Positions 1 through 8,855 of a stretch of DNA of 64,000 bases are shown one piece after another (the stretch's first letter is position 1; every line of letters starts with the position of its first letter). The position numbers were made by a program, and so were the translations under genes. The stretch comes from OMII01 sp947467385 (GTDB taxonomy: Bacteria; Bdellovibrionota_C; UBA2361; OMII01), in contig JBIKLA010000007.1 in assembly GCA_044360075.1 (NCBI GenBank), positions 66,245 through 130,244 of the forward strand, read 5' to 3'. The notes under the pieces are model-generated. The model was not told the DNA's origin and made no database searches. It saw only the letters and a program-made list of their open reading frames with translations.

Positions 1-619
1 ACTCGTCGAGGTTCCGAAACTTAATCGTGCGCGTGTCGAGGTACGGCGAGCGTATCGGCACGAGCTGGAGCTCTACCCACGTGATGAGGCCGGTGAGCCC
101 GAGCCCGCCGACCGTCGCGTTAAAAAGGGGAGCGTTCAGGGTGGGGGAGCAGGTCTGCAGCGAACCATCCGAGCGGCGCAAGCCGAGGCTCAGCACGTGG
201 AGGCCAAATGTTCCCGCCTTGTGGTGGTTTTTGCCATGGATGTCGTTTGCGATAGCCCCGCCGAGGGTCACAAACTTCGTTCCCGGCGTGACCGGAAGGA
301 ACCAGCCGCGCGGCACGAATACCGAGAGTATCGTCGCCAGGCTCACGCCGGCTTCAGCTGTTACAACTCCTGTGTCGGGGTTGAAGGCGATGAAGCACGA
401 GAGCGCGTCCGTGTCGATTACGGCGTTGTTGTTGTTGATGCAGCTGTCGCCGTAGCTTCGCCCGAGCCCGTACGGAAGCACTGAGCGCCCATCGCTGGGG
501 AGAGGCAGGGGCTGATTGGGTGAGAGTACCTGCACCACCCGCTGATCTTGTAGCTTGGGGTAGCGCCCCCACGACTCAAACGTTTTCACGACACGCCACT
601 CTTGATTGAGAACTGTCAC
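1..619 (-). CDS. FAD-linked oxidase, DprE1-like (C-terminal part outside the window)
   Basis: This gene starts with GTG at 619 and runs off the left edge, leaving 206 codons. A GAGG sits about 5 nt upstream of the GTG, and the nearest upstream ATG in that frame is cut off by a stop. The translation has the FAD-binding (PCMH-type) N-terminal pattern: YGLGRSYGDSC near residue 48, TPGTKFVTLGGAIANDIHGK in the middle, then GGLGLTG. These match FAD-dependent oxidases of the DprE1 / decaprenylphosphoryl-ribose oxidase type. The divergent neighbour is a HAD-UbiA fusion, which is the companion expected for synthesis and epimerisation of polyprenyl-phosphate pentose. The family assignment is strong; the exact substrate is inferred from this pairing. 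The substrate-binding C-terminal domain cannot be seen. Confidence 0.85.
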   Translation of the reverse strand, partial: MTVLNQEWRVVKTFESWGRYPKLQDQRVVQVLSPNQPLPLPSDGRSVLPYGLGRSYGDSCINNNNAVIDTDALSCFIAFNPDTGVVTAEAGVSLATILSVFVPRGWFLPVTPGTKFVTLGGAIANDIHGKNHHKAGTFGLHVLSLGLRRSDGSLQTCSPTLNAPLFNATVGGLGLTGLITWVELQLVPIRSPYLDTRTIKFRNLDE

Positions 620-748
620 TGGTGCCTCGTGCACCCCGCCATAGCAGGATAGCCACTGCCCCCGAGCGGCGCAATCGGAAGAAGGGCGGGGGGTGGTGCA
701 TGGGTTTGTGCCGTGACGGAGGCGAGATCCCCTGCTATAACGGGGTTC

Positions 749-2200
749 ATGCAGGGAGAGATGTTGCAGCATGAGCAGAAGGCGCCGGTAATCTGTGCGG
801 ATGTCGATGGGACTATCCTCGCCACGGATCTGCTTTACGAGTCATTCCTGTATGTGCTCAAGCGGCACCCCCTGACCCTCTTCCGTGCCCCATGGTGGCT
901 CCTGAAGGGCAGGGCGCACCTCAAGGAGAAGCTGGCGGAGCGCGCCGAGGGCCTCTCGGTTGATCTTCTGCCGCTCAACGAGGGGGTAGTCGACTACCTG
1001 CGTCAAGCAGCAGGGGAGGGGCAGCGCATCGTGCTCGCCTCGGCCTCGCACCGGTCCATGGTCGAACGGGTCGCGAAGCGCCTCGGTTTTGTGTCCGATG
1101 TCATCGCAACAGACGGTACGGTTAACTTTAAGGGCTCCGCAAAGGCTAAGGCTATCAACGCCCACCTAGGCGACGTGGCGTGGGAGTACGTTGGCGACTC
1201 TTCCGCGGACTTGGCGGTATGGCGCGAAGCCTCAAGCGTTGTGTGCGTGACGTCGAGCGTGAGCTTCGGGCGCAGGGTACAGGCCGCGTGCCCAGGGGCG
1301 CACCTCATCTCAAAGCCCGCATTTACCCCAGCGGTGCTGCTCAAGGCGCTTCGCGTTCATCAGTGGCTAAAAAACCTGCTCCTCTTCGCCCCGATTGTCC
1401 TTGCCCACCAGTGGCTCAACGGCGCGGCCCTGCGCGACACGGTGTTGGCTGCGCTCGCCTTTTCGCTGTGCGCCTCAGGGGTGTATCTGATGAACGATCT
1501 CCTCGACCTTGAGGCTGACCGGCTCCATCCACGCAAGCGCAAGAGGCCGTGCGCGGCGGGGCGCATGCCGCTTGCAACCGCCATGGCCCTCACGCCGGCG
1601 CTGTTTGCCATATCGTTTGGTATCGCTGCGACGGTGAACCTTGGGTTGCTCGTCGTGCTCTCAATCTACCTCCTTCTGACGAGCGCATACTCCTTTCGGC
1701 TGAAGGCGCTTGCGCTGGTCGATATCATCCTCCTAGCGTTCCTGTACACCATGCGGGTCGTGGCAGGTGGCGTGGCAGCCAACATCCATCTCTCGCAGTG
1801 GCTCCTTGGCCTCTCGATGTTCCTCTTTCTTAGCCTCGCCTGCGTCAAGCGCTTCTCGGAGCTGCTGGTGCTGCAGCAGCGAAACGAGAGCCGCACGTGG
1901 GGGCGAGGGTACTCGGTGGGCGATATCGAGCAGATAGCCTCGTTTGGCTCAGCAAGCGCCTACATCTCGGTGCTCGTCCTTGCCCTCTATGTGAGCAGCA
2001 AGGAGATTGCCGAGCTCTACTCGACCCCCGAGGTGGTTTACTTCGCATGCCCGCTGCTGCTCTACTGGGTCAGCCGCATCTGGCTCCTGGCCCGCCGTGG
2101 CCTTGTGCATGACGATCCCCTTGTCTTTGCGCTCCGCGACAAAATTACGTATGTTGTTGCGGCTATCGGCGTAATCATATTTGTTGGCGCTAAGTGGTAG
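749..2200 (+). CDS. HAD phosphatase-UbiA prenyltransferase fusion
   Basis: The 483-residue protein joins two domains. The N-terminal ~190 residues are a HAD hydrolase with the nucleophile motif DVDGT at residues 18-22 and a later GDSSADL. Residues ~200-480 are a polytopic UbiA-family prenyltransferase with the metal/diphosphate motif NDLLDLEADRLHPRKRKRP beginning near residue 248 and several hydrophobic membrane segments. In decaprenyl-phosphate arabinose synthesis a UbiA enzyme makes polyprenyl-phosphate-phosphoribose and a phosphatase removes the 5-phosphate; this fusion could do both. The divergent DprE1-like gene supports that role, which is an inference. The start is uncertain: an in-frame GTG lies at 713 and ATGs at 749 and 761. 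A TATAAC at 736-741 could be a -10 element. Confidence 0.85.
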   Translation: MQGEMLQHEQKAPVICADVDGTILATDLLYESFLYVLKRHPLTLFRAPWWLLKGRAHLKEKLAERAEGLSVDLLPLNEGVVDYLRQAAGEGQRIVLASASHRSMVERVAKRLGFVSDVIATDGTVNFKGSAKAKAINAHLGDVAWEYVGDSSADLAVWREASSVVCVTSSVSFGRRVQAACPGAHLISKPAFTPAVLLKALRVHQWLKNLLLFAPIVLAHQWLNGAALRDTVLAALAFSLCASGVYLMNDLLDLEADRLHPRKRKRPCAAGRMPLATAMALTPALFAISFGIAATVNLGLLVVLSIYLLLTSAYSFRLKALALVDIILLAFLYTMRVVAGGVAANIHLSQWLLGLSMFLFLSLACVKRFSELLVLQQRNESRTWGRGYSVGDIEQIASFGSASAYISVLVLALYVSSKEIAELYSTPEVVYFACPLLLYWVSRIWLLARRGLVHDDPLVFALRDKITYVVAAIGVIIFVGAKW

Positions 2201-2207
2201 GTCCCCT

Positions 2208-3182
2208 ATGGGAGCTCGATCCTTCGCGTTGGCGCTCGCGTGTGTCTTGGCCTCATGCGCGCTGCCAGCTTCTCACCGTGAATTCTCTGTCCCCGCAGCG
2301 CCAGGCGCTGGCGGCGAATTCGCCTCGTCACAGGACCTGCTCGTCGCCGGGCTCGTGACGGAGGCGATGGCGTACTCAAAGCTGGGCCGCTTCCTTGAGG
2401 CCGAGAATCGGCTGCGCCAAGCCGATTATGCGACGCCGCACAATCCGCGCATCCAGTACAGCCTCGCCGTGGCGATGAACCAGACCGGCCAAAGCGACGA
2501 CGCAAAAGCGCTTCTCGAGCAGCTCTTGGCGAAGAGCCCCGATGACCCCAATTATCTGACCGCCCTTGCAGACGTCGAGTACAGCCTTGGCTCAACCGCC
2601 GACGCAAAACATAGGCTGAAGCTCGCCTTCACCCGCTTCAAGGAGGCGGGCAACGCGGCGCAGGCCGCGCGGCTGGCGCGCTCGATAGCGAACCTTGCGT
2701 TCATCGAGGGCCGCGAACAGGAGGCGCTCTGCTACTCGTACGAGGCGCTCGCGCTTTCCCCCGTGCCAGAACAGCTCGGATGGCATGCGCGGCTCCTTGT
2801 GGCGCTCAATTATCCTGACCAGGCTGAAGAGATGATCAAGGCGGCGATGGTGAAGAACCGCGCGATCGTCAACCATGCTGGGGTGCAGCACTCGCTGGCG
2901 CTAGCCCGCTACGCTCTCGGAAACCTTTCGGGTGCGGTTGAGGCTGAGGAGTTGGCGATCGACCACATCCCCGACTCCCCCGAGCTGGGCTCCGAAATAA
3001 ACGCTGCCTGGTACCTGATGAAGCAGGAGCTGCCGAATCGCGACACGAGCGCTGACGCTGAGGAGCTCGTCGAGCAGCAGCGGGAGGCCGCGGTGATGTT
3101 CCGTGAGCGCGCGAGGTACGAGGTTGTGGCGTGGCCAGTCAAGCTGCGTGAAAAGCTCGATGCCGTGACCGCTAAGGAGTAG
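2208..3182 (+). CDS. TPR-repeat lipoprotein
   Basis: The ATG at 2208 is preferred because it gives a clean lipoprotein signal: basic MGAR, a hydrophobic stretch, then the lipobox LASC near residue 19. An upstream in-frame TTG overlaps the previous gene. The 324-residue protein is helical and has at least three tetratricopeptide-like units (residues ~50-150, including patterns such as AMAYSKLGRFLEAENRLRQA and LADVEYSLGSTADAKHRLKL), so it probably acts as a scaffold. It is 7 nt downstream of the HAD-UbiA gene and likely co-transcribed with it. Lipid anchoring to the envelope is predicted from the signal; the partner is unknown. Confidence 0.8.
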   Translation: MGARSFALALACVLASCALPASHREFSVPAAPGAGGEFASSQDLLVAGLVTEAMAYSKLGRFLEAENRLRQADYATPHNPRIQYSLAVAMNQTGQSDDAKALLEQLLAKSPDDPNYLTALADVEYSLGSTADAKHRLKLAFTRFKEAGNAAQAARLARSIANLAFIEGREQEALCYSYEALALSPVPEQLGWHARLLVALNYPDQAEEMIKAAMVKNRAIVNHAGVQHSLALARYALGNLSGAVEAEELAIDHIPDSPELGSEINAAWYLMKQELPNRDTSADAEELVEQQREAAVMFRERARYEVVAWPVKLREKLDAVTAKE

Positions 3183-3200
3183 CCGGCGCGGCGCTTAAGC

Positions 3201-4613
3201 CTATCCGACGGCCTCTGGCTCAAGGAGGGTTCCGAACTCAGTTTCTTCAAGGTTATCGAAGCGGGTGCACTCAGCCGAGAAGGCCACGCGCACAGCGCCT
3301 GTCGGTCCCGAACGCTGCTTTGAGATGATGATCTCGGCTACGCCCTTGTCGGCGCTCTCCTTGTTGTAGACCTCGTCTCGGTAGATGAACATAATGAGGT
3401 CCGCGTCCTGCTCAATCGCGCCCGACTCGCGCAGGTCCGACATCATCGGTCGCTTATCGTTGCGCGACTCAACTGAGCGGTTGAGCTGTGAGAGCGCAAT
3501 GACCGGCACGTTAAGCTCCTTGGCTAGGGCCTTGAGCGAGCGCGAGATATCCGAGATCTCCTGCTCGCGCGAGTGGCTGTATGCCGGGCTGCGCAGGAGC
3601 TGAAGGTAGTCGACGACGATCATGCCGAGCGGGTGGTCGCGGTGCAGACGGCGCGCCTTTGCTCGCAGCTCTGTGATCGTGAGCGCTGGGGTGTCGTCGA
3701 TAAATATCTCGGCGTCCGAGATGCGGCTTGCACCGTCAACGATGCGCGCAAAGTCGCGCTCAGAGAGGTCACCCGTGCGGACCTTTGAGTTGTTGATGCG
3801 CGACTCGCTGCACAGCATTCGGAGCACGAGCTGCTCCTTCGACATTTCAAGAGAGAAGAACGCCACCGGCCGGCGGACGTAGATGCCGACGTACTGCGCC
3901 CATCCAAGCGTAAGCGCTGTCTTTCCCATCGACGGGCGGGCCGCAACGATGACGAGGTCTGACGCCTGAAAGCCTGCGGTCAGCTTGTCGAGCTTATCAA
4001 GACCCGTGGCGACGCCGGTAACCGGCTCCTTCTGGTCGTAGAGCTTCTCGACGAGCCGGATGGAGTCCTGGACGACGTCCCCAACCCGGTGAAACGAGGC
4101 ATTGATGCGGAAGTCCGACACCGCAAGGATGCGCTGCTCTGTGCCATCAAGGAAGTCCTCGAGCTCGCCCTCAAGGTTGAATGCCGACGTGATGATATCG
4201 TTGGACTCGTGAATGAGCCGGCGCCGAATCGCCATCTCCTTAATGACGCGCGCGTAGTAGGCGACGTTGGCGGCGTTTGGCACCGAAGACGCCAGGTACG
4301 AGAGCGTCGGCGCCCCTCCGACGTTCTCAAGCTGCCCCATCGCGCGAAGCTGCTGCCCGAGCGTCACGATGTCGATCGGCTCGCGGCGATCGGACAGGGT
4401 AGCCATTGCCTCGTAGATGGTCTGGTGTGCGGACTTGTAGAAGTCCTCGGCGCGAATGCGCTCCATGCAGGTGTTGATGGCCTGGTTGTCGAGCAGGATG
4501 CTCCCGAGAACCGATTCCTCGGCCTCAAGTGACTGCGGAGGAATGCGGCCGGGAGGAACGTTGAGGGGACCAGCGTTCTTCTGCTTGTCGCGGTATCGGC
4601 GGGCATTTTCCAT
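3201..4613 (-). CDS. dnaB: replicative DNA helicase DnaB
   Basis: The 470-residue protein is the hexameric helicase of the replication fork. The N-terminal domain carries the typical PPQSLEAEESVLGSILLD segment, followed by a linker and a RecA-like domain with Walker A ARPSMGKTALTLG (around residue 215) and Walker B-type MIVVDYLQLL. The late segments LSQLNRSVESRNDKRPMMSD and LRESGAIEQDADLIMF are characteristic of DnaB. The length is normal for an intein-free DnaB. The ATG at 4613 (MENARRYRDK) is chosen over an upstream TTG at 4658 because the extra 15 residues are not family-like. The gene is on the minus strand, downstream of a large gene of unknown function. Confidence 0.97.
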   Translation of the reverse strand: MENARRYRDKQKNAGPLNVPPGRIPPQSLEAEESVLGSILLDNQAINTCMERIRAEDFYKSAHQTIYEAMATLSDRREPIDIVTLGQQLRAMGQLENVGGAPTLSYLASSVPNAANVAYYARVIKEMAIRRRLIHESNDIITSAFNLEGELEDFLDGTEQRILAVSDFRINASFHRVGDVVQDSIRLVEKLYDQKEPVTGVATGLDKLDKLTAGFQASDLVIVAARPSMGKTALTLGWAQYVGIYVRRPVAFFSLEMSKEQLVLRMLCSESRINNSKVRTGDLSERDFARIVDGASRISDAEIFIDDTPALTITELRAKARRLHRDHPLGMIVVDYLQLLRSPAYSHSREQEISDISRSLKALAKELNVPVIALSQLNRSVESRNDKRPMMSDLRESGAIEQDADLIMFIYRDEVYNKESADKGVAEIIISKQRSGPTGAVRVAFSAECTRFDNLEETEFGTLLEPEAVG

Positions 4614-4745
4614 GGGGTGTGTTCCAAAGGCGCGCCGATTTCCGGCAGGCGCAAGCAAGGTTGAGGAGTATTCAACAGGGGTGCGGGGAGGTCAACGGCA
4701 AACTGCCCAATTTGCCGGCGTGCTGCGGGATGTTTCGGGCGGTCT

Positions 4746-6785
4746 CTAGATGCTCTGAAGGTACTCAAACAGCTTAGAGCGCTCAACGTCCTTCCACGAC
4801 AGGGGCGCCCCGTCTGAGAGCTCCTCGGTGTAGCGAAATACCTTAGTCATGACCTGCTCAGGCTTGCTGATGGGAGGACGGCCCTCCTTCTCTGTGTCAA
4901 CAACTAAGCGCCTGATCTTGCGTGGTGCCTCGTCGTAGCCGACGTGGACCACTAGCTTGGTGACTCCCTTGTTGCTGATGAAGGCCTGAACTGAAGAGTT
5001 CTCTGGCCCTATGTCGCTGACTGAGGCCTTGCATGTGTCGGTGCCCTCAATCCACTCAACCCGCACATCAGTAATGTCGCCGCCGGTTGCATGTGCCCAC
5101 ACGTCGGCGATCCTCCCCGCGGTCTCATACGCGGCGTTTGCGGCTACGTTGTTTGCGGGAGGCACCTTTGAGCCAAAGGCGTCGAAGGGCGAGACGATCG
5201 TGTTAACATCCGGGTCGAGGTTAACGAGCACCTCAAGGGAATTCTGGAGCGAGGTTCTCACGTTTGTCATGGACTCGCTGCGGCTGAGGTCGTTGGCGAC
5301 CTTTCTGATGACCTCTTCGTATCCCCCGAGCTCTTGGCAGGTAGCGGCTGAGATGCGCCCTCGCAGCTGGCCTCCGATTGGGTTCCTGGCCTGCGCGAAG
5401 AGCGACTCGTCAGGATAAATGCCGAACAGGACACGGTCGAAGCCGGTGCGCGAGCGGGACTTGAAGCTTGTCTGAAGGCGCAGTTGCACCATCTGAATGC
5501 CGCCGAGGAGCTCCAATACCTGCTCGGTGGTAGCGGGCGCGACACTCTCGAAAGCGACGTTCTTGAGCGGACCGATGTCCGTTTGCAGGCTGAAGCTAAG
5601 GAGCGAGTCGAGCGAGGCGCCCGAGGCGATGGCATCCCTGCCTGCAGTGTCCTTACTCAGCTTGTCGAGGAAATTAAGTGCGTGGCGGCGCTGCTCGGGG
5701 TTGCCGTTGTGCAGGATCTCTGCGGCCCGCAGTAGGCTCTCGCGCACCACCGAGCCCGGCTCGCTGATGCCACGATCGTCACGCACTATCCAGCCGACGA
5801 AAGCCGAGAGGTCTGACGGATCGGCCTGAGCCACGAGGATGCCGGCGCAGTTGCCCACGCTGACCGAAATCTTAGCGCCCGAGGCAAGCGACTCCGAGAA
5901 GATCGTCTCACCCTCGGTGCGCAGCCCCTTCAGGATAAGCTCGTCAACCTGGTCGAGCGGATCGTGAGTGCTTTCCTCTTCGACGGCCTGGTCGCGGCGG
6001 CCTGGCCTGCGCGCCACCGGACCTCCAGAGAGTTTCTCTCGCAGCGACTCAAGGCCGTGCTGCGAGAAGTGGCACATGTTCTCCCATGTCACCCCCAGCA
6101 GGGTCTTGTGCACGAATTCCAAGGTTGGCTTGCGGTATTCGCCCTGGGGAGGCATCGACGCTGAAAAGGAGTCCTCCGACACGAGGTTTCCGTCGCAGTC
6201 AAAGACCTCCGCGTCGAACGCCACCTTTCCACGATCGAGGAGCAGTGTGGCCTTGACCGAGAACAGGCGGTCATTCACCTGCTGCTGTGACACGAATTGC
6301 CGATCAAGCGCGAAGGCCGGGCTGTTCGCAAACTCTGCAAAGCTCGGCAGGATCCGTCTCATGACCGGCTCACCGTCGGGGGTCTCCTCAAGCTTTGTCT
6401 GCTGCCACTTGAAGTCGCGGAAAATAGACACCTTTGTCTGAAGCTCCTCAAGGATCTGATCAGCCGATTTTCCCTGCTTGTCACCCTCTACGATTACTTT
6501 GGCAAGCTCAACAGCCAGGCGGCCCCGGATGTCGGGAGTGATCTCGTAGCTGCCGAGTCGGCTGCCGTTTGGACCAAGCGCTACTACCGTAAGATCTAGC
6601 ACCTCCAGCTCCGCGGTCTCCCTACTGATAAGGCTCTCGATCCTTGCGCGCTTCCCATCTATGACCTTTTGGTTAAGGCATCCAGGAATCCTGAGGCAGG
6701 CGTTGATGATGTGCGGCTGGTCTGGGAGTCCGGGAATGAAGAGAGGCTGCTCCGCGGGTGCGGAGGTGTCGATCGCTGCCCTCAT
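4746..6785 (-). CDS. large protein of unknown function
   Basis: I do not recognise a family in this 679-residue protein. The ATG at 6785 has TTGGGAAC just upstream; the frame opens further upstream, but that part looks non-coding. No signal peptide or membrane segment is visible, so it is probably cytoplasmic. A charged, disordered-looking stretch near residues 265-285 (RRPGRRDQAVEEES) divides an N-terminal region from a longer C-terminal one rich in alternating hydrophobic and charged residues. It contains no obvious nucleotide-binding or metal motif. It lies on the same strand between dnaB and a NYN-domain gene, with 132 nt to dnaB, so co-regulation is possible but not shown. Confidence 0.75.
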   Translation of the reverse strand: MRAAIDTSAPAEQPLFIPGLPDQPHIINACLRIPGCLNQKVIDGKRARIESLISRETAELEVLDLTVVALGPNGSRLGSYEITPDIRGRLAVELAKVIVEGDKQGKSADQILEELQTKVSIFRDFKWQQTKLEETPDGEPVMRRILPSFAEFANSPAFALDRQFVSQQQVNDRLFSVKATLLLDRGKVAFDAEVFDCDGNLVSEDSFSASMPPQGEYRKPTLEFVHKTLLGVTWENMCHFSQHGLESLREKLSGGPVARRPGRRDQAVEEESTHDPLDQVDELILKGLRTEGETIFSESLASGAKISVSVGNCAGILVAQADPSDLSAFVGWIVRDDRGISEPGSVVRESLLRAAEILHNGNPEQRRHALNFLDKLSKDTAGRDAIASGASLDSLLSFSLQTDIGPLKNVAFESVAPATTEQVLELLGGIQMVQLRLQTSFKSRSRTGFDRVLFGIYPDESLFAQARNPIGGQLRGRISAATCQELGGYEEVIRKVANDLSRSESMTNVRTSLQNSLEVLVNLDPDVNTIVSPFDAFGSKVPPANNVAANAAYETAGRIADVWAHATGGDITDVRVEWIEGTDTCKASVSDIGPENSSVQAFISNKGVTKLVVHVGYDEAPRKIRRLVVDTEKEGRPPISKPEQVMTKVFRYTEELSDGAPLSWKDVERSKLFEYLQSI

Positions 6786-7035
6786 GTTCCCAATATGACT
6801 GACCACGGAAGTTTCCAGCAAATATCGCGGTATTCTCACTAAAGCCCTCAGCACACACAAGGGTAGAGGCCGGCAGCGCCGGATTAAAACGACAAGGTGC
6901 TGTTTTTACCACACAATTTCAGTGTTTTACAAAGCGGATCGCACGACCGATGGTGACCAAAAGCACCTTCCAGGCGCGGTGTGCCGCAAAAATGCTGCGC
7001 CGCCCACCGCAGCGCCTAAGCCCTGCAAAATCGCG

Positions 7036-7743
7036 TTAATCGCGCCAAATCGTCTCTGAGTCCGAGAGGTCAATCCACTTGGCGGCAGACTTGAGGATGT
7101 CGCCCGTGTTGAACTGGCCGAAGTCGGCCGAGGTCGTGTCGCAACCCAGATCCTTCACCATGCCGAGTGGGTAGGCTAGCTCGCGGCTCGGGCACACCAC
7201 CACAATTGACCGGGTGCCCGAGAGATCGGCGTCGCGCACCAGGAGCGCCTTGTCGCCTTTAGCCGGCGGTGGCTCGGAGGCAGGCTGGGCCGCTGCCGAC
7301 AGCTTGCGCCCGAAGTTCGCAACCGTTGAGGCCGCTGCTGCTGCGCGCGAGTGCTGCTCGATCGGCATGTACTCGTTCTCTTTGCTGAACGAGGAGAGTC
7401 CGAGCGAAAATGCCACGAGGTCGGCGGCCATCTCAAGATCTACGCTTACCTGGCGCGTGATACCCTTGGGAGGAAGACGCTTGACGATCACCGTAAGCCC
7501 TGCACGCGCAACGGCGTCAAGGAAGGCGCGCTGCCTAGAGTCGTCTTCGTACGGGATGAGGGTGTAGTAGCGGGCGACGACGGGATTAAGGCCTGAGGTG
7601 ACACCGCGAACGAGGGCGCTCATGTCGACCTTGCGGTTTATCCGGCGGGTTGCGCGGTCGAGGCCAGTGCCGTCGATAAAGAGGCCTACGACGCGCCGTT
7701 CGCGCTTCTTAACTACTCCGCCACCAAGCTCTTCATACTTCAT
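7036..7743 (-). CDS. NYN/PIN-like domain protein (putative RNase)
   Basis: The 235-residue protein begins at an ATG preceded by a strong AGGAGG at 6-nt spacing. The pattern VGLFIDGTGLDRATRRI (residues ~17-33), a central acidic VSVDLEMAADLVAFSLG and a later block with a predicted beta-strand and SREL match the NYN (LabA/DUF88, PIN-like) fold. In that fold conserved aspartates bind metal for RNA cleavage. The middle (residues ~130-165) is a low-complexity Ala/Pro linker. Assignment to the fold is fairly sure; nuclease activity is an inference, because the full set of acidic residues cannot be confirmed by eye. Confidence 0.7.
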   Translation of the reverse strand: MKYEELGGGVVKKRERRVVGLFIDGTGLDRATRRINRKVDMSALVRGVTSGLNPVVARYYTLIPYEDDSRQRAFLDAVARAGLTVIVKRLPPKGITRQVSVDLEMAADLVAFSLGLSSFSKENEYMPIEQHSRAAAAASTVANFGRKLSAAAQPASEPPPAKGDKALLVRDADLSGTRSIVVVCPSRELAYPLGMVKDLGCDTTSADFGQFNTGDILKSAAKWIDLSDSETIWRD

Positions 7744-7888
7744 GCGCGCCTCCTGCTGCGGGCACCGTCCAATTTTTTGGGCGATTGCACGCACTATCCC
7801 GTCTACTCGTAATTCGAAAATCTGGAAAACTTATACACCCTTCCTAATGGCGTGTCGAATGCCGCATGGTGGCAGGATTCAGGCGAGG

Positions 7889-8527
7889 TTACCGAACCTC
7901 GACCACTGTCCCAACCTGTACCGATTGGAAGATCTTGGCCATGTCGGCAGGGCTGATGCGAAGTCCCCCAATCTCGCTCATGCCGATCGGCCCAGAGTGG
8001 ATCGGGGTCTGCTCATTCAGGAAGAGAGCCTGGCTTCCGAGCGCGCCTCGCTTGAAGCGATCCTTGCTGCCCTCGGGCGGAAGGCGCAACGAACGCTGCC
8101 TGAAGTATGAGTCCGGCGCGTACCAGAGGGGATTGGACTGCTTCAGCGCAACGGTATAGCGGCCCGGCCTCATCGTGCTGGAAACCTGCGCGTAGAAGGA
8201 CATCGGCGGGCTGTCCGGCCCCTCAATCGAAAGCTTTCCAGCCGCCCGGCTTACTCGCAGGGTTGTCACCGATGGCTGAGCGCTCTGCATGCTGGCGGAT
8301 GGATTCATGCGCGAGCGGTCAGGGGAGGCTACGTTGATCGGCGGAAGCGGGCGCGAGATGGCGAGAGAGCCATCTCGAAGCCACTGATGATCGGGCTCTT
8401 GGCTTAAGGATGGCAGCATCGAGCAGCCGCTGAGAATGGCTATCAGGCACGACAGGAGAGCGGCAAGCGGAGCGCCTGATGCCGCCGTTATGCCTTGCCC
8501 GCTATCGCCTGTCTTCAAGCTCCCCAT
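7889..8527 (-). CDS. LD-transpeptidase (YkuD)-like lipoprotein lacking the catalytic Cys
   Basis: The 212-residue protein has a lipoprotein signal ending in the lipobox ILSGC near residue 35. After a disordered linker (residues ~55-85) comes a domain resembling YkuD: RRGALGSQALFL-like strand, TPIHSGP, then IGGLRISPADMAKIFQSV and VGTVVEV at the end. In active LD-transpeptidases the latter block reads S/T-H-G-C-h-R; here the HGC triad is replaced by IGG, so the nucleophilic cysteine is absent. The protein may therefore be a non-catalytic peptidoglycan-binding relative. A GGGGT ribosome-binding site precedes the ATG. It faces the divergent lytic transglycosylase gene, which fits cell-wall work. 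Confidence 0.65.
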   Translation of the reverse strand: MGSLKTGDSGQGITAASGAPLAALLSCLIAILSGCSMLPSLSQEPDHQWLRDGSLAISRPLPPINVASPDRSRMNPSASMQSAQPSVTTLRVSRAAGKLSIEGPDSPPMSFYAQVSSTMRPGRYTVALKQSNPLWYAPDSYFRQRSLRLPPEGSKDRFKRGALGSQALFLNEQTPIHSGPIGMSEIGGLRISPADMAKIFQSVQVGTVVEVR

Positions 8528-8855
8528 AACCCCTGGAAAAAAACCGTGATGAGCGGGTGTCCCGGCAGATCTCGTCAGACCCGTTTTTTACCCGCACCAC
8601 TTAGGATGCAGAGTTGGTTTCCCCGGATTGGTCGATGTTCGGCTGTCGAGACCAAACAAGGCCGCCTGAGGTTAGAACGTCAGTTTGTGCGAGGCGTGCT
8701 TGCTTTTTCAGTTACTTATAAGCTTTTTTTTAAATCTGGATCCGGGCAGGGAGGCTCTGCTGCTTGCCGCTGCCGGAAAGTTGCGCTGTACTGCTGTGGG
8801 TGGATGGGCTGCTCTAGAGCCTGCATCCCCACTTATCTGTTGTTTAGGAAACCTC
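8528..8855. other. intergenic region between divergent cell-wall genes
   Basis: This 328-nt stretch separates two divergent genes and must hold both promoters. No reading frame in it looks coding. GCGGGT at 8553-8558 can pair with ACCCGC at 8590-8595, or partly with ACCCG at 8579-8583, suggesting a small alternative hairpin in the leader of the minus-strand gene. A T-rich tract with CTTATAAGC lies near 8715-8725, a possible plus-strand -10 region, but no well-spaced -35 is evident. Confidence 0.4.
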
